A program made the translations under genes and the position numbers. A stretch of 64,000 nt of DNA from Stutzerimonas stutzeri (lineage in GTDB: Bacteria; Pseudomonadota; Gammaproteobacteria; Pseudomonadales; Pseudomonadaceae): positions 124,001 through 188,000 of the forward strand of contig NZ_JAMOIC010000008.1 in NCBI RefSeq assembly GCF_024448895.1, given 5' to 3'. The notes under the pieces were generated by a model. The model did not search any database and was not told the origin of the DNA. It saw nothing but the letters and a program-made list of their open reading frames with translations. This document shows, piece by piece, positions 36,828-44,573 of the stretch (its first letter is position 1; every line of letters begins with the position of its first letter).

Positions 36828-38036
36828 ATGAATACCCCGTATCCCAACAAGCAACTTCCCATCTACCTGATCGCACTCGGTGCATTTGCGTTGGGCATGG
36901 CCTCCTATGTCACAGCAGGCCTGATTCCCCTAATCGAGGTCTCCTTTTCCGTTTCGGTCGCTGTGGCTGCGCAGCTTGTGACCGCCTTTACCCTCGCTTA
37001 TGGCCTGGGCTCGCCGATATTCGTTGCGCTGACCCCACCCGATCATCAACGCACCGGTTTGCTGTTCGCCCTTGGATTGTTCGTTCTGGCAAACGCGGCC
37101 AGCGCCCTCGCAGCAGGCTTTGCCGAACTGGTGATCTGGCGGGCCGTGGCCGGAATAGGCGCCGGCGTCTACCTCGCCATGGGCATCGGCGCCTCAGCAG
37201 CGCTCTCATCGCCCGAGCGGCGCGGAAAGTCGATCGCCATCATCATGGGAGGCATGGCGAGCGGCGTTGTGCTGGGAGTTCCAGTGGGTTTGATAACTGC
37301 AGACAGCTTCGGCTGGCAAGCTGCACTTTGGCTCGTCACCTTGCTGGGGTTGTTAGCTTTTGCGGGCCTGGCATTGATGTTGCCGAGGCTGCAAGCGGCG
37401 CCCACCAGCTCCCTGGGACAAAAGCTCAGGATCCTTGCCGATGGGCACGTGATGACCATACTTCTTATTTCCCTACTAGCTGCCGTTGCCAGTCTGGGCA
37501 TGTATACCTTTATCGCTCCACTGCTCGCCGACCCGGAACTCGGTGCAGTCCGCTCGGTAACGCCTTATCTCTGGATCTGGGGCATCGGCGGCGTACTCGG
37601 CAGCTTTCTGGTGGGCCCGGTTGTCGATCGAGTCAGGGGGCCCGTGCTGGTCTTCGCCATTATGGTGATCCTCTCGGTCTCCTTGTTCCTCTTACCGGTT
37701 TCGGCCACGCTCGGCACATGGCTGGTCATGCTGCCGATCATGGCATGGGGCGCCGTAGGCTGGGCCCTGCAGGTACCGCAGAACAACGAACTGATACAGG
37801 CCAGGCAGGCACACGGCGATGGCAACCTTGCGATCGCTCTCAACGAATCGGCGCTGTACCTGGGCAGCGCCATAGGTGCGGCCTCGGGTGGCTTCGTCCT
37901 GCTGCTACAGATGCCCACCTGGACGCTGGCCACCTGTGCCGGCTTGATCGCGTTACTCGGCGCACTGCTTCAGGTTCTCAACCTTCGTCGTCAGCGAGCC
38001 TGGCCGCGCACAGTCCAACCTAAAACCAACCATTGA
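36828..38036 (+). CDS. MFS transporter (drug/metabolite exporter type)
   Basis: A 402-residue protein with twelve predicted helices in two halves. RAVAGIGAGVYLAMGIGA in helix 4-5 fits drug:H+ antiporter-like MFS exporters. It follows the AsnB-like gene by 57 bp and precedes the LysR gene by 18 bp on the same strand. The simplest role is export of the cluster's product, which would also give self-resistance. Confidence 0.83.
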   Translation: MNTPYPNKQLPIYLIALGAFALGMASYVTAGLIPLIEVSFSVSVAVAAQLVTAFTLAYGLGSPIFVALTPPDHQRTGLLFALGLFVLANAASALAAGFAELVIWRAVAGIGAGVYLAMGIGASAALSSPERRGKSIAIIMGGMASGVVLGVPVGLITADSFGWQAALWLVTLLGLLAFAGLALMLPRLQAAPTSSLGQKLRILADGHVMTILLISLLAAVASLGMYTFIAPLLADPELGAVRSVTPYLWIWGIGGVLGSFLVGPVVDRVRGPVLVFAIMVILSVSLFLLPVSATLGTWLVMLPIMAWGAVGWALQVPQNNELIQARQAHGDGNLAIALNESALYLGSAIGAASGGFVLLLQMPTWTLATCAGLIALLGALLQVLNLRRQRAWPRTVQPKTNH

Positions 38037-38054
38037 CCTAGCTGGAGGAGCAAG

Positions 38055-38990
38055 TTGGAGCTTCGTCATCTTCGCTGTTTCGTGGCGGTCGCCGAGGAGC
38101 TGCATTTCGCACGGGCTGCCGAACGTTTGCATATGGAGCAATCGCCCTTGTCGCGGACCATCAAGGACTTGGAGCACCGCTTGGGTGTGCAGCTGTTCGA
38201 ACGCACAACGCGCCGAACACGTCTCACCTGGGCGGGCACGGTCCTGTTGCAGGAAGCCCGGCGTGTCATTGCGGTCGTAGAACAGGCCAAAGCAAGCGTG
38301 AAAGGCGCCGCCTCGGGTTACCGAGGTCAGCTACGCATTGCCCTGTCCGACGGCGTCCCGCAATCGCGGCTGGCGTCGCTGCTCGCGCTGTGCCGCGAGG
38401 AAGACCCCGACATCGAAATCTTCCTGCGTGAAGTGCCGTCTGCGATGCAGACCAGAGGCCTGCTGGACGATTTGTTCGATGTCGGTCTGTCGCAAACCAC
38501 ATACCAGACTGACGGGCTGCTGGCCGTGCCCGTATGGCATGACCCGCTTGTCGTTGCCCTGCCAGCACGCCACCAATTGCTCGCCCACCGCGAGATTCCG
38601 CTGGAGGAACTCGCCGGGCACCCACTGGTGCTCTGTGAGCCTCAAGTCTGCGAAGGGTTCTGGCAGCAGCTACAGCTCGTACTACGGCCTATTGCGCCCA
38701 GACTGACCATCGCGGAGCGTGTCCCAACCCTCGATCTGATGATCGCGTTGGTAGCCGCCGGTTACGGTCTGGGGTTCTCCAGCCTGCCGCGAATTTTAGA
38801 GCTCCACAATCCGGACATCGCCACCCGTCCCCTGGCGGGCCAGAGCACGCTGACCACCTACTTGGTCCGTCGCAATAGCGAGCCGTCAGCACCATTGGAT
38901 CGTTTTATCGACCGAGTGGCACGGGTTGCGTGCGGCATGGATGATCATTCCTGCCACCAACCGACAGGCTTGCGCTCTCTGGACGCATAG
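38055..38990 (+). CDS. LysR family transcriptional regulator
   Basis: A 311-residue LysR regulator with the N-terminal helix-turn-helix (HFARAAERLHMEQSPLSRTIKDLE) and a full effector domain. The start codon is TTG at 38055, supported by GGAGGAG just upstream and by the MELRHLRCFVAVAEE family start. It is the last gene of the cluster and probably regulates it, although LysR genes are more often divergent from their targets. Only 93 bp separate it from the conjugation genes. Confidence 0.85.
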   Translation: MELRHLRCFVAVAEELHFARAAERLHMEQSPLSRTIKDLEHRLGVQLFERTTRRTRLTWAGTVLLQEARRVIAVVEQAKASVKGAASGYRGQLRIALSDGVPQSRLASLLALCREEDPDIEIFLREVPSAMQTRGLLDDLFDVGLSQTTYQTDGLLAVPVWHDPLVVALPARHQLLAHREIPLEELAGHPLVLCEPQVCEGFWQQLQLVLRPIAPRLTIAERVPTLDLMIALVAAGYGLGFSSLPRILELHNPDIATRPLAGQSTLTTYLVRRNSEPSAPLDRFIDRVARVACGMDDHSCHQPTGLRSLDA

Positions 38991-39051
38991 GTACGGACCT
39001 GAGCCACGAGTCCAGTGGGCACTCGCGAGGATTTGATGTAGCTACAACTTC

Positions 39052-39084
39052 AAGCCCCGCTGTGCCTTGCGCAACGGCGGGCTT
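39052..39084 (-). terminator. Possible terminator at the end of the trb operon
   Basis: AAGCCCCGC (39052-39060) pairs with GCGGGCTT (39077-39084) with one bulge across a 16-nt loop. It overlaps the DUF2274 stop codon and lies between the convergent LysR and trb units. No clear T-run follows, so termination strength is doubtful. Confidence 0.35.
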
Positions 39085-39347
39085 CAAGTGCTCTGAGCGC
39101 TCGGCGTAGAAAGCGACGAGAATCTATAGCGGTTCGCCTCACGCTTAAATCCGCGATCCCCCACCATGAAGGCCTCCAGCATGTACGGAATGAGGGTTAC
39201 CGCATCAACCGGCTCGCCATATGTCTCCACGTGCATCGAGGCGTAACGGTCTAGATCGGCCTTAAGACTTGCAGGACAGAGAAAGGTCAGCTTGGTGTTC
39301 TCAGTCTTAGGCAGCGGCCCCAGTCTCAGCTTGCGCGTCGCGCTCAT
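39084..39347 (-). CDS. DUF2274 domain-containing protein
   Basis: An 87-residue protein that begins MSATRKLRLGPLPKTENTKL and matches the DUF2274 type encoded after trbI in Tn4371-like elements. The KLTFLCPASLKADLDRYA segment resembles a ribbon-helix-helix. Its start overlaps the trbI stop by four bases. It is the last gene of the conjugation operon. Function unknown; a DNA-binding role is plausible. Confidence 0.8.
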   Translation of the reverse strand: MSATRKLRLGPLPKTENTKLTFLCPASLKADLDRYASMHVETYGEPVDAVTLIPYMLEAFMVGDRGFKREANRYRFSSLSTPSAQST

Positions 39348-40639
39348 CGTGATCCTCCACTGTTAAAGAACAAGGGTTGGTAAGGTCGCAGCACCAAGTC
39401 CCGGTTAACGATGATGCGCACCGGCAAGCCTGGTCGTTCGGTCAATGTCGGCTGGATGTTCATATTGCGCCGGGTCATTTCCTGGCCCACCTGATTGACG
39501 CTGTCTTGAAGGCCATCGCGACCAGCGATGATGACGCGGTCTCCGTCCTGTCGGTTTTCCGGTGCTGCCAGCTCGGCGCCGATACCAAGCAGCGTGGTCA
39601 ACGCAGCGCCGGCGAAGACGCGATTCCAATGCCAATCGACCCCATCCTCCAAGCCGGCGTATCCGGCCGGGTCGGTGCCGATCAAATTATCCAGGGTCAG
39701 CGAAGTGGTGTCCGGCAGGATGATGCGGTTCCACACCACTTGCACGCGGCTCTGCCCGTAGCTGACCTGGCTGCTGTAACGTCCAAGTATCCTCGAACCC
39801 TGCGGGATGAGTAGGTGCTCACCCGTTGCCGTGTCGTAGACCGGCTCAGTCACGGCACCGATGATGTCGCCTGGAAGATCGGACTTTATGCCGGTCACCA
39901 GCGCGCCGGCGATGACCGTGCCCGCCATAACCTGATAAGGCGATGCCGGTAGCTGCAGGTCCCCTGTGTTGCGTGTGGCCCTGGTGTCCGGACGCAGGAA
40001 CTGTTCCTTCTGCTGCTGTCGATTCTGCACAGCCATCGGATCGGTTGGCTGCGCCACTTCCGAGCTCGATACCGTCGCCAGCGGATCAAAAGCCGACAGC
40101 ATGGACGCTTGCGCCGTTCGCTCTGACGAGGCGTTTGCAGTGGAAGCAGAACGCCGGCTGTCGGCTTGAAAAAACAGCGACGAGCCAGCCGCCTCTTCGG
40201 CCTCTTTCAATCGAGCCAATCGTTTAGCCTCAGCGGGATCCTGGCCGGCCGGCGTGTAAATGGGTGCCGCCGGCCGCTGAGACTTCAACATGGCTGGCCC
40301 GAGGTCGCCCGGAAGCGGAGGCCCCAATTCAGGAGGGTGCACCAAAGATGTTGGCGGTAGCTGAGCGTAGTCTGTCGGCAAACTCTCGAGCCCCTCGGAG
40401 CGAGAGACGCGATCGACATTGTATAGCTCGGCCGGGCCGTGTCGTTCACGGCGCTCCAGCGGCCGCAGCGACCAGATCGTGGCACCCAGCACAGCGACAG
40501 CGAGTCCACCGACAAGCGCTGCCAGGGTACGCCGGCTCAAGCGTTTGACGGGCCGAGGCTGAGCGCGCAACGCCACCGCTTCCGGCGGGACCTTATCAAC
40601 AGGTGCCGCCAAGCGTTCGGGATTACCTTCCTGGCTCAT
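39344..40639 (-). CDS. trbI: Conjugal transfer protein TrbI (VirB10-like)
   Basis: A 431-residue inner-to-outer-membrane scaffold of the type IV secretion channel. A short cytoplasmic N-terminus precedes one membrane helix (about residues 38-58), then a proline-rich periplasmic stretch, then the VirB10 beta-barrel domain (GTVIAGALVTGIKSDLPGDI and the VIWNRI-like VVWNRIILPDTTSL). Starts two bases from the trbG stop. Confidence 0.92.
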   Translation of the reverse strand: MSQEGNPERLAAPVDKVPPEAVALRAQPRPVKRLSRRTLAALVGGLAVAVLGATIWSLRPLERRERHGPAELYNVDRVSRSEGLESLPTDYAQLPPTSLVHPPELGPPLPGDLGPAMLKSQRPAAPIYTPAGQDPAEAKRLARLKEAEEAAGSSLFFQADSRRSASTANASSERTAQASMLSAFDPLATVSSSEVAQPTDPMAVQNRQQQKEQFLRPDTRATRNTGDLQLPASPYQVMAGTVIAGALVTGIKSDLPGDIIGAVTEPVYDTATGEHLLIPQGSRILGRYSSQVSYGQSRVQVVWNRIILPDTTSLTLDNLIGTDPAGYAGLEDGVDWHWNRVFAGAALTTLLGIGAELAAPENRQDGDRVIIAGRDGLQDSVNQVGQEMTRRNMNIQPTLTERPGLPVRIIVNRDLVLRPYQPLFFNSGGSR

Positions 40640-40641
40640 CC

Positions 40642-41634
40642 TTAACGCCCTCGCGGCAGACCGTCGGTACGCTCGATTCGCACCACGTCGCCCTTGTCTG
40701 CCCCCAGGCGCAGTTCAGCTGCACCGAAAAGCCGGTCGACGATGTAGTACGGCGAGCGGAAGCGGTAGTTGACCAGTTGCCCATCGCCCTGCGCGCCAAT
40801 CACGAACATGGGCGGCAGTTCGCCCTGAGCGATGCCGGCGGGAAACTGGATGTAGACCTTTTCGCCGTCATCAAAGGCCCGCAGCGGCTGCCAGGGTGGG
40901 TTGCTCCCGCTGATCGCATAGCGAAAGCGGATCCGCTCCAGCGAAAGACCAGTATCGACCGGTGCGCTAACCTGTGCGGCCCGTGCCTGACGCTGCAGCG
41001 CCAGCATCCGGTCTTTCGGATAATTCCAGGAAACCGAGGCCATCCAGGCTTTTTCGGTAGAGGTCAGTTCGATCAGGTAAGTCCGCCGGCTGGTTGTAAT
41101 CACCAGGTTGGTTTTCAGGTTCGAACGTATTGGCTTGACCAACACACTGACGCGCAAAGCGTCGCCAGCACCGCTGGACGTATCGCCGACGATCCAGCGC
41201 ACGGTATCGCCGGCGGCCACCGTCACCAACTCCTCTCCTTCCTGCAGCCCGATCACCGTGACTCGCCCCGGCGCGGCAAATACCTGATATAGCGCCCCTT
41301 CGCTGTACGGCCAGACTTGTATGGCATCAATGTACCCCTCGCGAGTAGGCGGCATTCGGGCCTCGCGGTTCGCGTGGGTGACGCGTCGCTTTTCATCGAC
41401 TGGCTCCGGCGAGGTCTGGTTATTGGCGACACCCGATAGAGGTTTCATTTGCGCAGGCATCGGCAACACTTTCGGCACCTCGACGACTGCGATGGGCTTC
41501 GGCGGCTCGGGCAGTGGTTGCGCCTGCACGGGCTCGTCGAGCGAGATGCGCGGCGCCGGCTTGCCTTGGGTCGCACAGCCGGCCAACGCAAGTACGACGA
41601 CCGACAGCGTAAGTGTGCGGCGGAACAGGTTCAT
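40642..41634 (-). CDS. trbG: Conjugal transfer protein TrbG (VirB9-like)
   Basis: A 330-residue VirB9/CagX-family lipoprotein-like channel component. The signal peptide ends with ALAGCATQG, a lipobox, so the N-terminus is probably lipidated. The C-terminal VirB9 domain includes RFRYAISGSNPPWQPLRAFDDG and YRFRSPYYIVDRLF. Its start overlaps the trbF stop by four bases. Confidence 0.92.
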   Translation of the reverse strand: MNLFRRTLTLSVVVLALAGCATQGKPAPRISLDEPVQAQPLPEPPKPIAVVEVPKVLPMPAQMKPLSGVANNQTSPEPVDEKRRVTHANREARMPPTREGYIDAIQVWPYSEGALYQVFAAPGRVTVIGLQEGEELVTVAAGDTVRWIVGDTSSGAGDALRVSVLVKPIRSNLKTNLVITTSRRTYLIELTSTEKAWMASVSWNYPKDRMLALQRQARAAQVSAPVDTGLSLERIRFRYAISGSNPPWQPLRAFDDGEKVYIQFPAGIAQGELPPMFVIGAQGDGQLVNYRFRSPYYIVDRLFGAAELRLGADKGDVVRIERTDGLPRGR

Positions 41635-42335
41635 GGCTTTGCTCCCTCAGATACATCCAGTTCGCGGCTCCAGGACAGCCCATTAACGTAGATGCCCAAC
41701 GGGTTTTTGCGCAGACGTTGTTCGGTGCGCGGGGTCTGCTGAACAATGGAAATCACTGCGTTCCAGCGTTCGGTGCCGGCGGACCCACCGTTGACGAAGC
41801 GCTGCTCGGTCCAGCGCACGTTGAATGAAGCATCGCTGGCCCGCACTACGCTGATCACCTGCACCGTGACAGACTCCTTGCCGACGAGGGCAAACGGATC
41901 CTTGTTGCGTGCGTAGTCGTTGAGCACGGCGGCACCGCGATCAGTGGTGTAGTTGTATGCGTCTAGCCAGTTCTGCCGAACGACAATCGGGTCGATCGAC
42001 AGTGAGCGCACCAGGGTGACGAAGCACGCCAGGTGGTAGGCCACCTGGGCATCGGATGGCCGGTAGGGCATGGCGGCCTCGCCGACCGTCCGCACCTCGC
42101 CGCTGCTAGCGACCTCCACCACATAAGGCGTGACGATGGACTGTGCCGAGCGCCAGACCAAACCACACGCCATCAGCAGGGCAAGCGATAGGCAACCAAA
42201 GGCCATGAGGCGCCAGTTTTTCGCCTGTACGCGCGCCGAGCCAATGCGCTCATCCCAAGCCTGCCCAGCGGCTTGATATGGTGTAGCAGGTTGCGGCGTC
42301 TCGGCGTAGCGCACACGTGGTCGTTTGAAGCGCAT
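41631..42335 (-). CDS. trbF: Conjugal transfer protein TrbF (VirB8-like)
   Basis: A 234-residue bitopic inner-membrane protein. One helix lies at about 42-64 (LMAFGCLSLALLMACGLVW) and a periplasmic NTF2-like VirB8 domain follows, ending KNPLGIYVNGLSWSREL, which is typical. It anchors the secretion machine in the inner membrane. It lies 9 bp from the trbL stop. Confidence 0.92.
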   Translation of the reverse strand: MRFKRPRVRYAETPQPATPYQAAGQAWDERIGSARVQAKNWRLMAFGCLSLALLMACGLVWRSAQSIVTPYVVEVASSGEVRTVGEAAMPYRPSDAQVAYHLACFVTLVRSLSIDPIVVRQNWLDAYNYTTDRGAAVLNDYARNKDPFALVGKESVTVQVISVVRASDASFNVRWTEQRFVNGGSAGTERWNAVISIVQQTPRTEQRLRKNPLGIYVNGLSWSRELDVSEGAKP

Positions 42336-42344
42336 GACTCCCCC

Positions 42345-43529
42345 TTATCCATCTGCATCGCGCAGGTTCGGCCCACTGCCGGAGCCACCGCCGTCACCGC
42401 CGCGTAACGTGTGCGCAACGGTGGTAGCGGCATGGCTGATTTGCTGACGCTGCTGCAGGCGCCTGGCCCAGGCAGGTTGCGCCTTGGTATTGGTGAAGGC
42501 GTTTGCGGTGTTGCTCGGTGCAGCCGCGTGACCTGCGGCTGCTCCTCCGCCTGCTGTTGCAAACTGGCCTTCAAGCGTGCGCGCGCCTGCTGCGAGTTTT
42601 GCGCCGGACGCCATACGCGCCCCGGCGGCAACTGCGGTGCCTACACCGGTCGCTGCGGCGCCGACGCCCGCCGCCAGCCCGGCTGTGCCAAGGGCAGCAC
42701 CGGCCATGGCCCCAGCACCTAATTGTGGTCCTCCGGAGATCAACCCGGTCGCGATGCCAGGGCCGAAAATGCCCAGAGCGAGTAACGCCAGTGACGCCAG
42801 CACGACGACCAGCGCATGATCAATGGAAGGCTCGTCGGGATGTACCTGGAACTCGGCGAACAGACCTGTGCCGATGCCAACGATTACGGCCAGCACCAGG
42901 ACCTTGACGCCCGAGGACACCACATTGCCGAGCACCTTCTCGGCGAGAAACGCCGTTTTGTTCCACAACGCGAACGGCACCAGCACGAACCCGGCAAGCG
43001 TGGTCAGCTTGAACTCGATGAGGGTGATGAACAGCTGCACGGCCAAGGTGAAGAAACAGACAATGACCACCAGGTAGGCCAGAAACAGGATAACGATGGG
43101 TTCGAGATTGACGAACACCTCGGGGAAGCCGGTCAGTTTGCCGATCTGCTCTAGGATCGGCGCACCGGCATCGATACCCGCCTTAGCCAACTGCCCGGGG
43201 TGTAGAAAGCTCTCCATGCTGAGCGAGCCGGTTGCCGTCAGACCCAGCCCGGCAAAGGAGTTGAAGACGATGCCAGCCAGCCGGTTGAAGTTGCCAATGA
43301 TGTAGGCGAAGGCACCGACGTAGAGCACCTTGCGGATCAGCTTCGCCATGACATCCTCGCCCTGGCCTGAGGCATGGCCGAGCGCCCAGTACAGGCCGGC
43401 AATCGTCATGTCGATGGCCACTAGCGTGGCGGTCAGGTAGGCAACTTCTCCTTGCAGCAGCCCGAACCCCGAGTCGATGTAGCGGGAAAACGTATCGAGG
43501 AACCGGTCAATGACCGTGACGTCATTCAT
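42345..43529 (-). CDS. trbL: Conjugal transfer protein TrbL (VirB6-like)
   Basis: A 394-residue polytopic membrane protein with about six helices between residues 20 and 280 and a long low-complexity Ala/Gly-rich tail. The motif ATLVAIDMTIAGLYWALG is typical of TrbL. The start at 43529 (MNDVTVIDRF) excludes 21 upstream residues that overlap the lipoprotein gene. It forms part of the inner-membrane channel. Confidence 0.9.
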   Translation of the reverse strand: MNDVTVIDRFLDTFSRYIDSGFGLLQGEVAYLTATLVAIDMTIAGLYWALGHASGQGEDVMAKLIRKVLYVGAFAYIIGNFNRLAGIVFNSFAGLGLTATGSLSMESFLHPGQLAKAGIDAGAPILEQIGKLTGFPEVFVNLEPIVILFLAYLVVIVCFFTLAVQLFITLIEFKLTTLAGFVLVPFALWNKTAFLAEKVLGNVVSSGVKVLVLAVIVGIGTGLFAEFQVHPDEPSIDHALVVVLASLALLALGIFGPGIATGLISGGPQLGAGAMAGAALGTAGLAAGVGAAATGVGTAVAAGARMASGAKLAAGARTLEGQFATAGGGAAAGHAAAPSNTANAFTNTKAQPAWARRLQQRQQISHAATTVAHTLRGGDGGGSGSGPNLRDADG

Positions 43530-43833
43530 GGGCAACCCCCTGACGCGCAAGCGGCCTACGGCTCTCATCGGGATAAACCTCAACGGGCCCATCGAATGTC
43601 GGCGGAATCGCGGGCAGTTGCCTTAGGGTTCCGAATTCGTCGGGGCCACCCTTACCGCTGAAAAAGCGGTGTCGATACACCTCGGCTGTAGCCATACTCG
43701 GCCTGCCGCCGACAGCGATGTGCAGGGCGTGTTGCGTCTCGCGCCGAATTGGATCGCCTGCCAGCCCATCCCAGGGTTGGTCGCAGGCGACCAACAGTCC
43801 GGTCCACAACACCAAAACATAGCGCATGGCCAT
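43522..43833 (-). CDS. Small lipoprotein between trbJ and trbL
   Basis: A 103-residue protein with a lipoprotein signal (YVLVLWTGLLVACDQ; the cysteine follows LLVA). It overlaps the trbL start by 8 bp and follows the trbJ stop by 5 bp, the slot where RP4 carries its entry-exclusion lipoprotein trbK. The mature part (EVYRHRFFSGKGGPDEFGTL) is not clearly TrbK-like, so the family is left open. ATG at 43827 is an alternative start. Confidence 0.68.
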   Translation of the reverse strand: MAMRYVLVLWTGLLVACDQPWDGLAGDPIRRETQHALHIAVGGRPSMATAEVYRHRFFSGKGGPDEFGTLRQLPAIPPTFDGPVEVYPDESRRPLARQGVAHE

Positions 43834-43838
43834 TTCAG

Positions 43839-44573
43839 TCAGTTCCCGTAAAAACGGACGGGAAAGGGTGTATACGGCGTGCCGTCGCCCAAGAACCGGC
43901 GGCGGATTTCGCGGGCACGCTCGGTGGCTGCCGCCTGCCGAGCAAGCTCCAAAGAGGCGGCACGGTCCTGTGTAAGCTGAAGCTGCTGTGCCTGGATCGA
44001 CTGTTTTGCCTGCAACGCCAACAGCTGGTTGGTGGCCTGCATGGCCTGCAGCGAGCCGCTGGCCGACTGGCTCTGTCCCACCAGGTCGGCTAAGGCCCTC
44101 TCGTCGTCGGCGAGGTTGCCAGAGACCTGGGCCTGTACACGCATGGCGGTGTGCAGCCCATCGAGCGTGTACGCCCAACGTTTACGCGCGTCCCGGTACA
44201 TCTGATCGCCGCTGATGGTGGACGCATATTCCTCTGGGTACAGCCGAGCAAGCTCACTGTCGAGGCTCTGCACGTCGTAGGCCAACCCTCGTGCCTCTGC
44301 GATCAGCTTCTCGCTTTTCGCCAGTGACGCATGCAGGCGGTTAAGGACGTTGTAATCGAGGCTCGCCAGGTTGCGTGCCTGATTGACCAGCATTTGCGAT
44401 TCGTTCTGCAGCTGCTCGACCTGGTTATTGATCTGCTCCAGCGTGCGAACCGCTGTCAGCGTGTTCTGCACCAGGTTGGTGGGGTCGATGACCGTCATGG
44501 CTGAAATTGGCTGCACTGTCAGCAACGACCATGCAACAGCGAGGGGCCAGAAATGCACGCCTTTGCTCATCAA
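43839..44573 (-). CDS. trbJ: Conjugal transfer protein TrbJ (VirB5-like)
   Basis: A 244-residue exported pilus-tip protein. The signal peptide (residues 1-25, ending PISA) is followed by a long alpha-helical region (LEQINNQVEQLQNESQML) typical of TrbJ. The start overlaps the trbE stop by four bases. The C-terminus (RRRFLGDGTPYTP) matches the C-terminus of the entry-exclusion lipoprotein at 51366-51626. Confidence 0.9.
   Translation of the reverse strand: MMSKGVHFWPLAVAWSLLTVQPISAMTVIDPTNLVQNTLTAVRTLEQINNQVEQLQNESQMLVNQARNLASLDYNVLNRLHASLAKSEKLIAEARGLAYDVQSLDSELARLYPEEYASTISGDQMYRDARKRWAYTLDGLHTAMRVQAQVSGNLADDERALADLVGQSQSASGSLQAMQATNQLLALQAKQSIQAQQLQLTQDRAASLELARQAAATERAREIRRRFLGDGTPYTPFPVRFYGN

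Noticed and set aside
43522-43833. Firm TrbK assignment for the lipoprotein between trbJ and trbL
   Set aside because: Position fits, but the sequence does not show TrbK features and a better EexN/TrbK-like candidate lies at 51366-51626.
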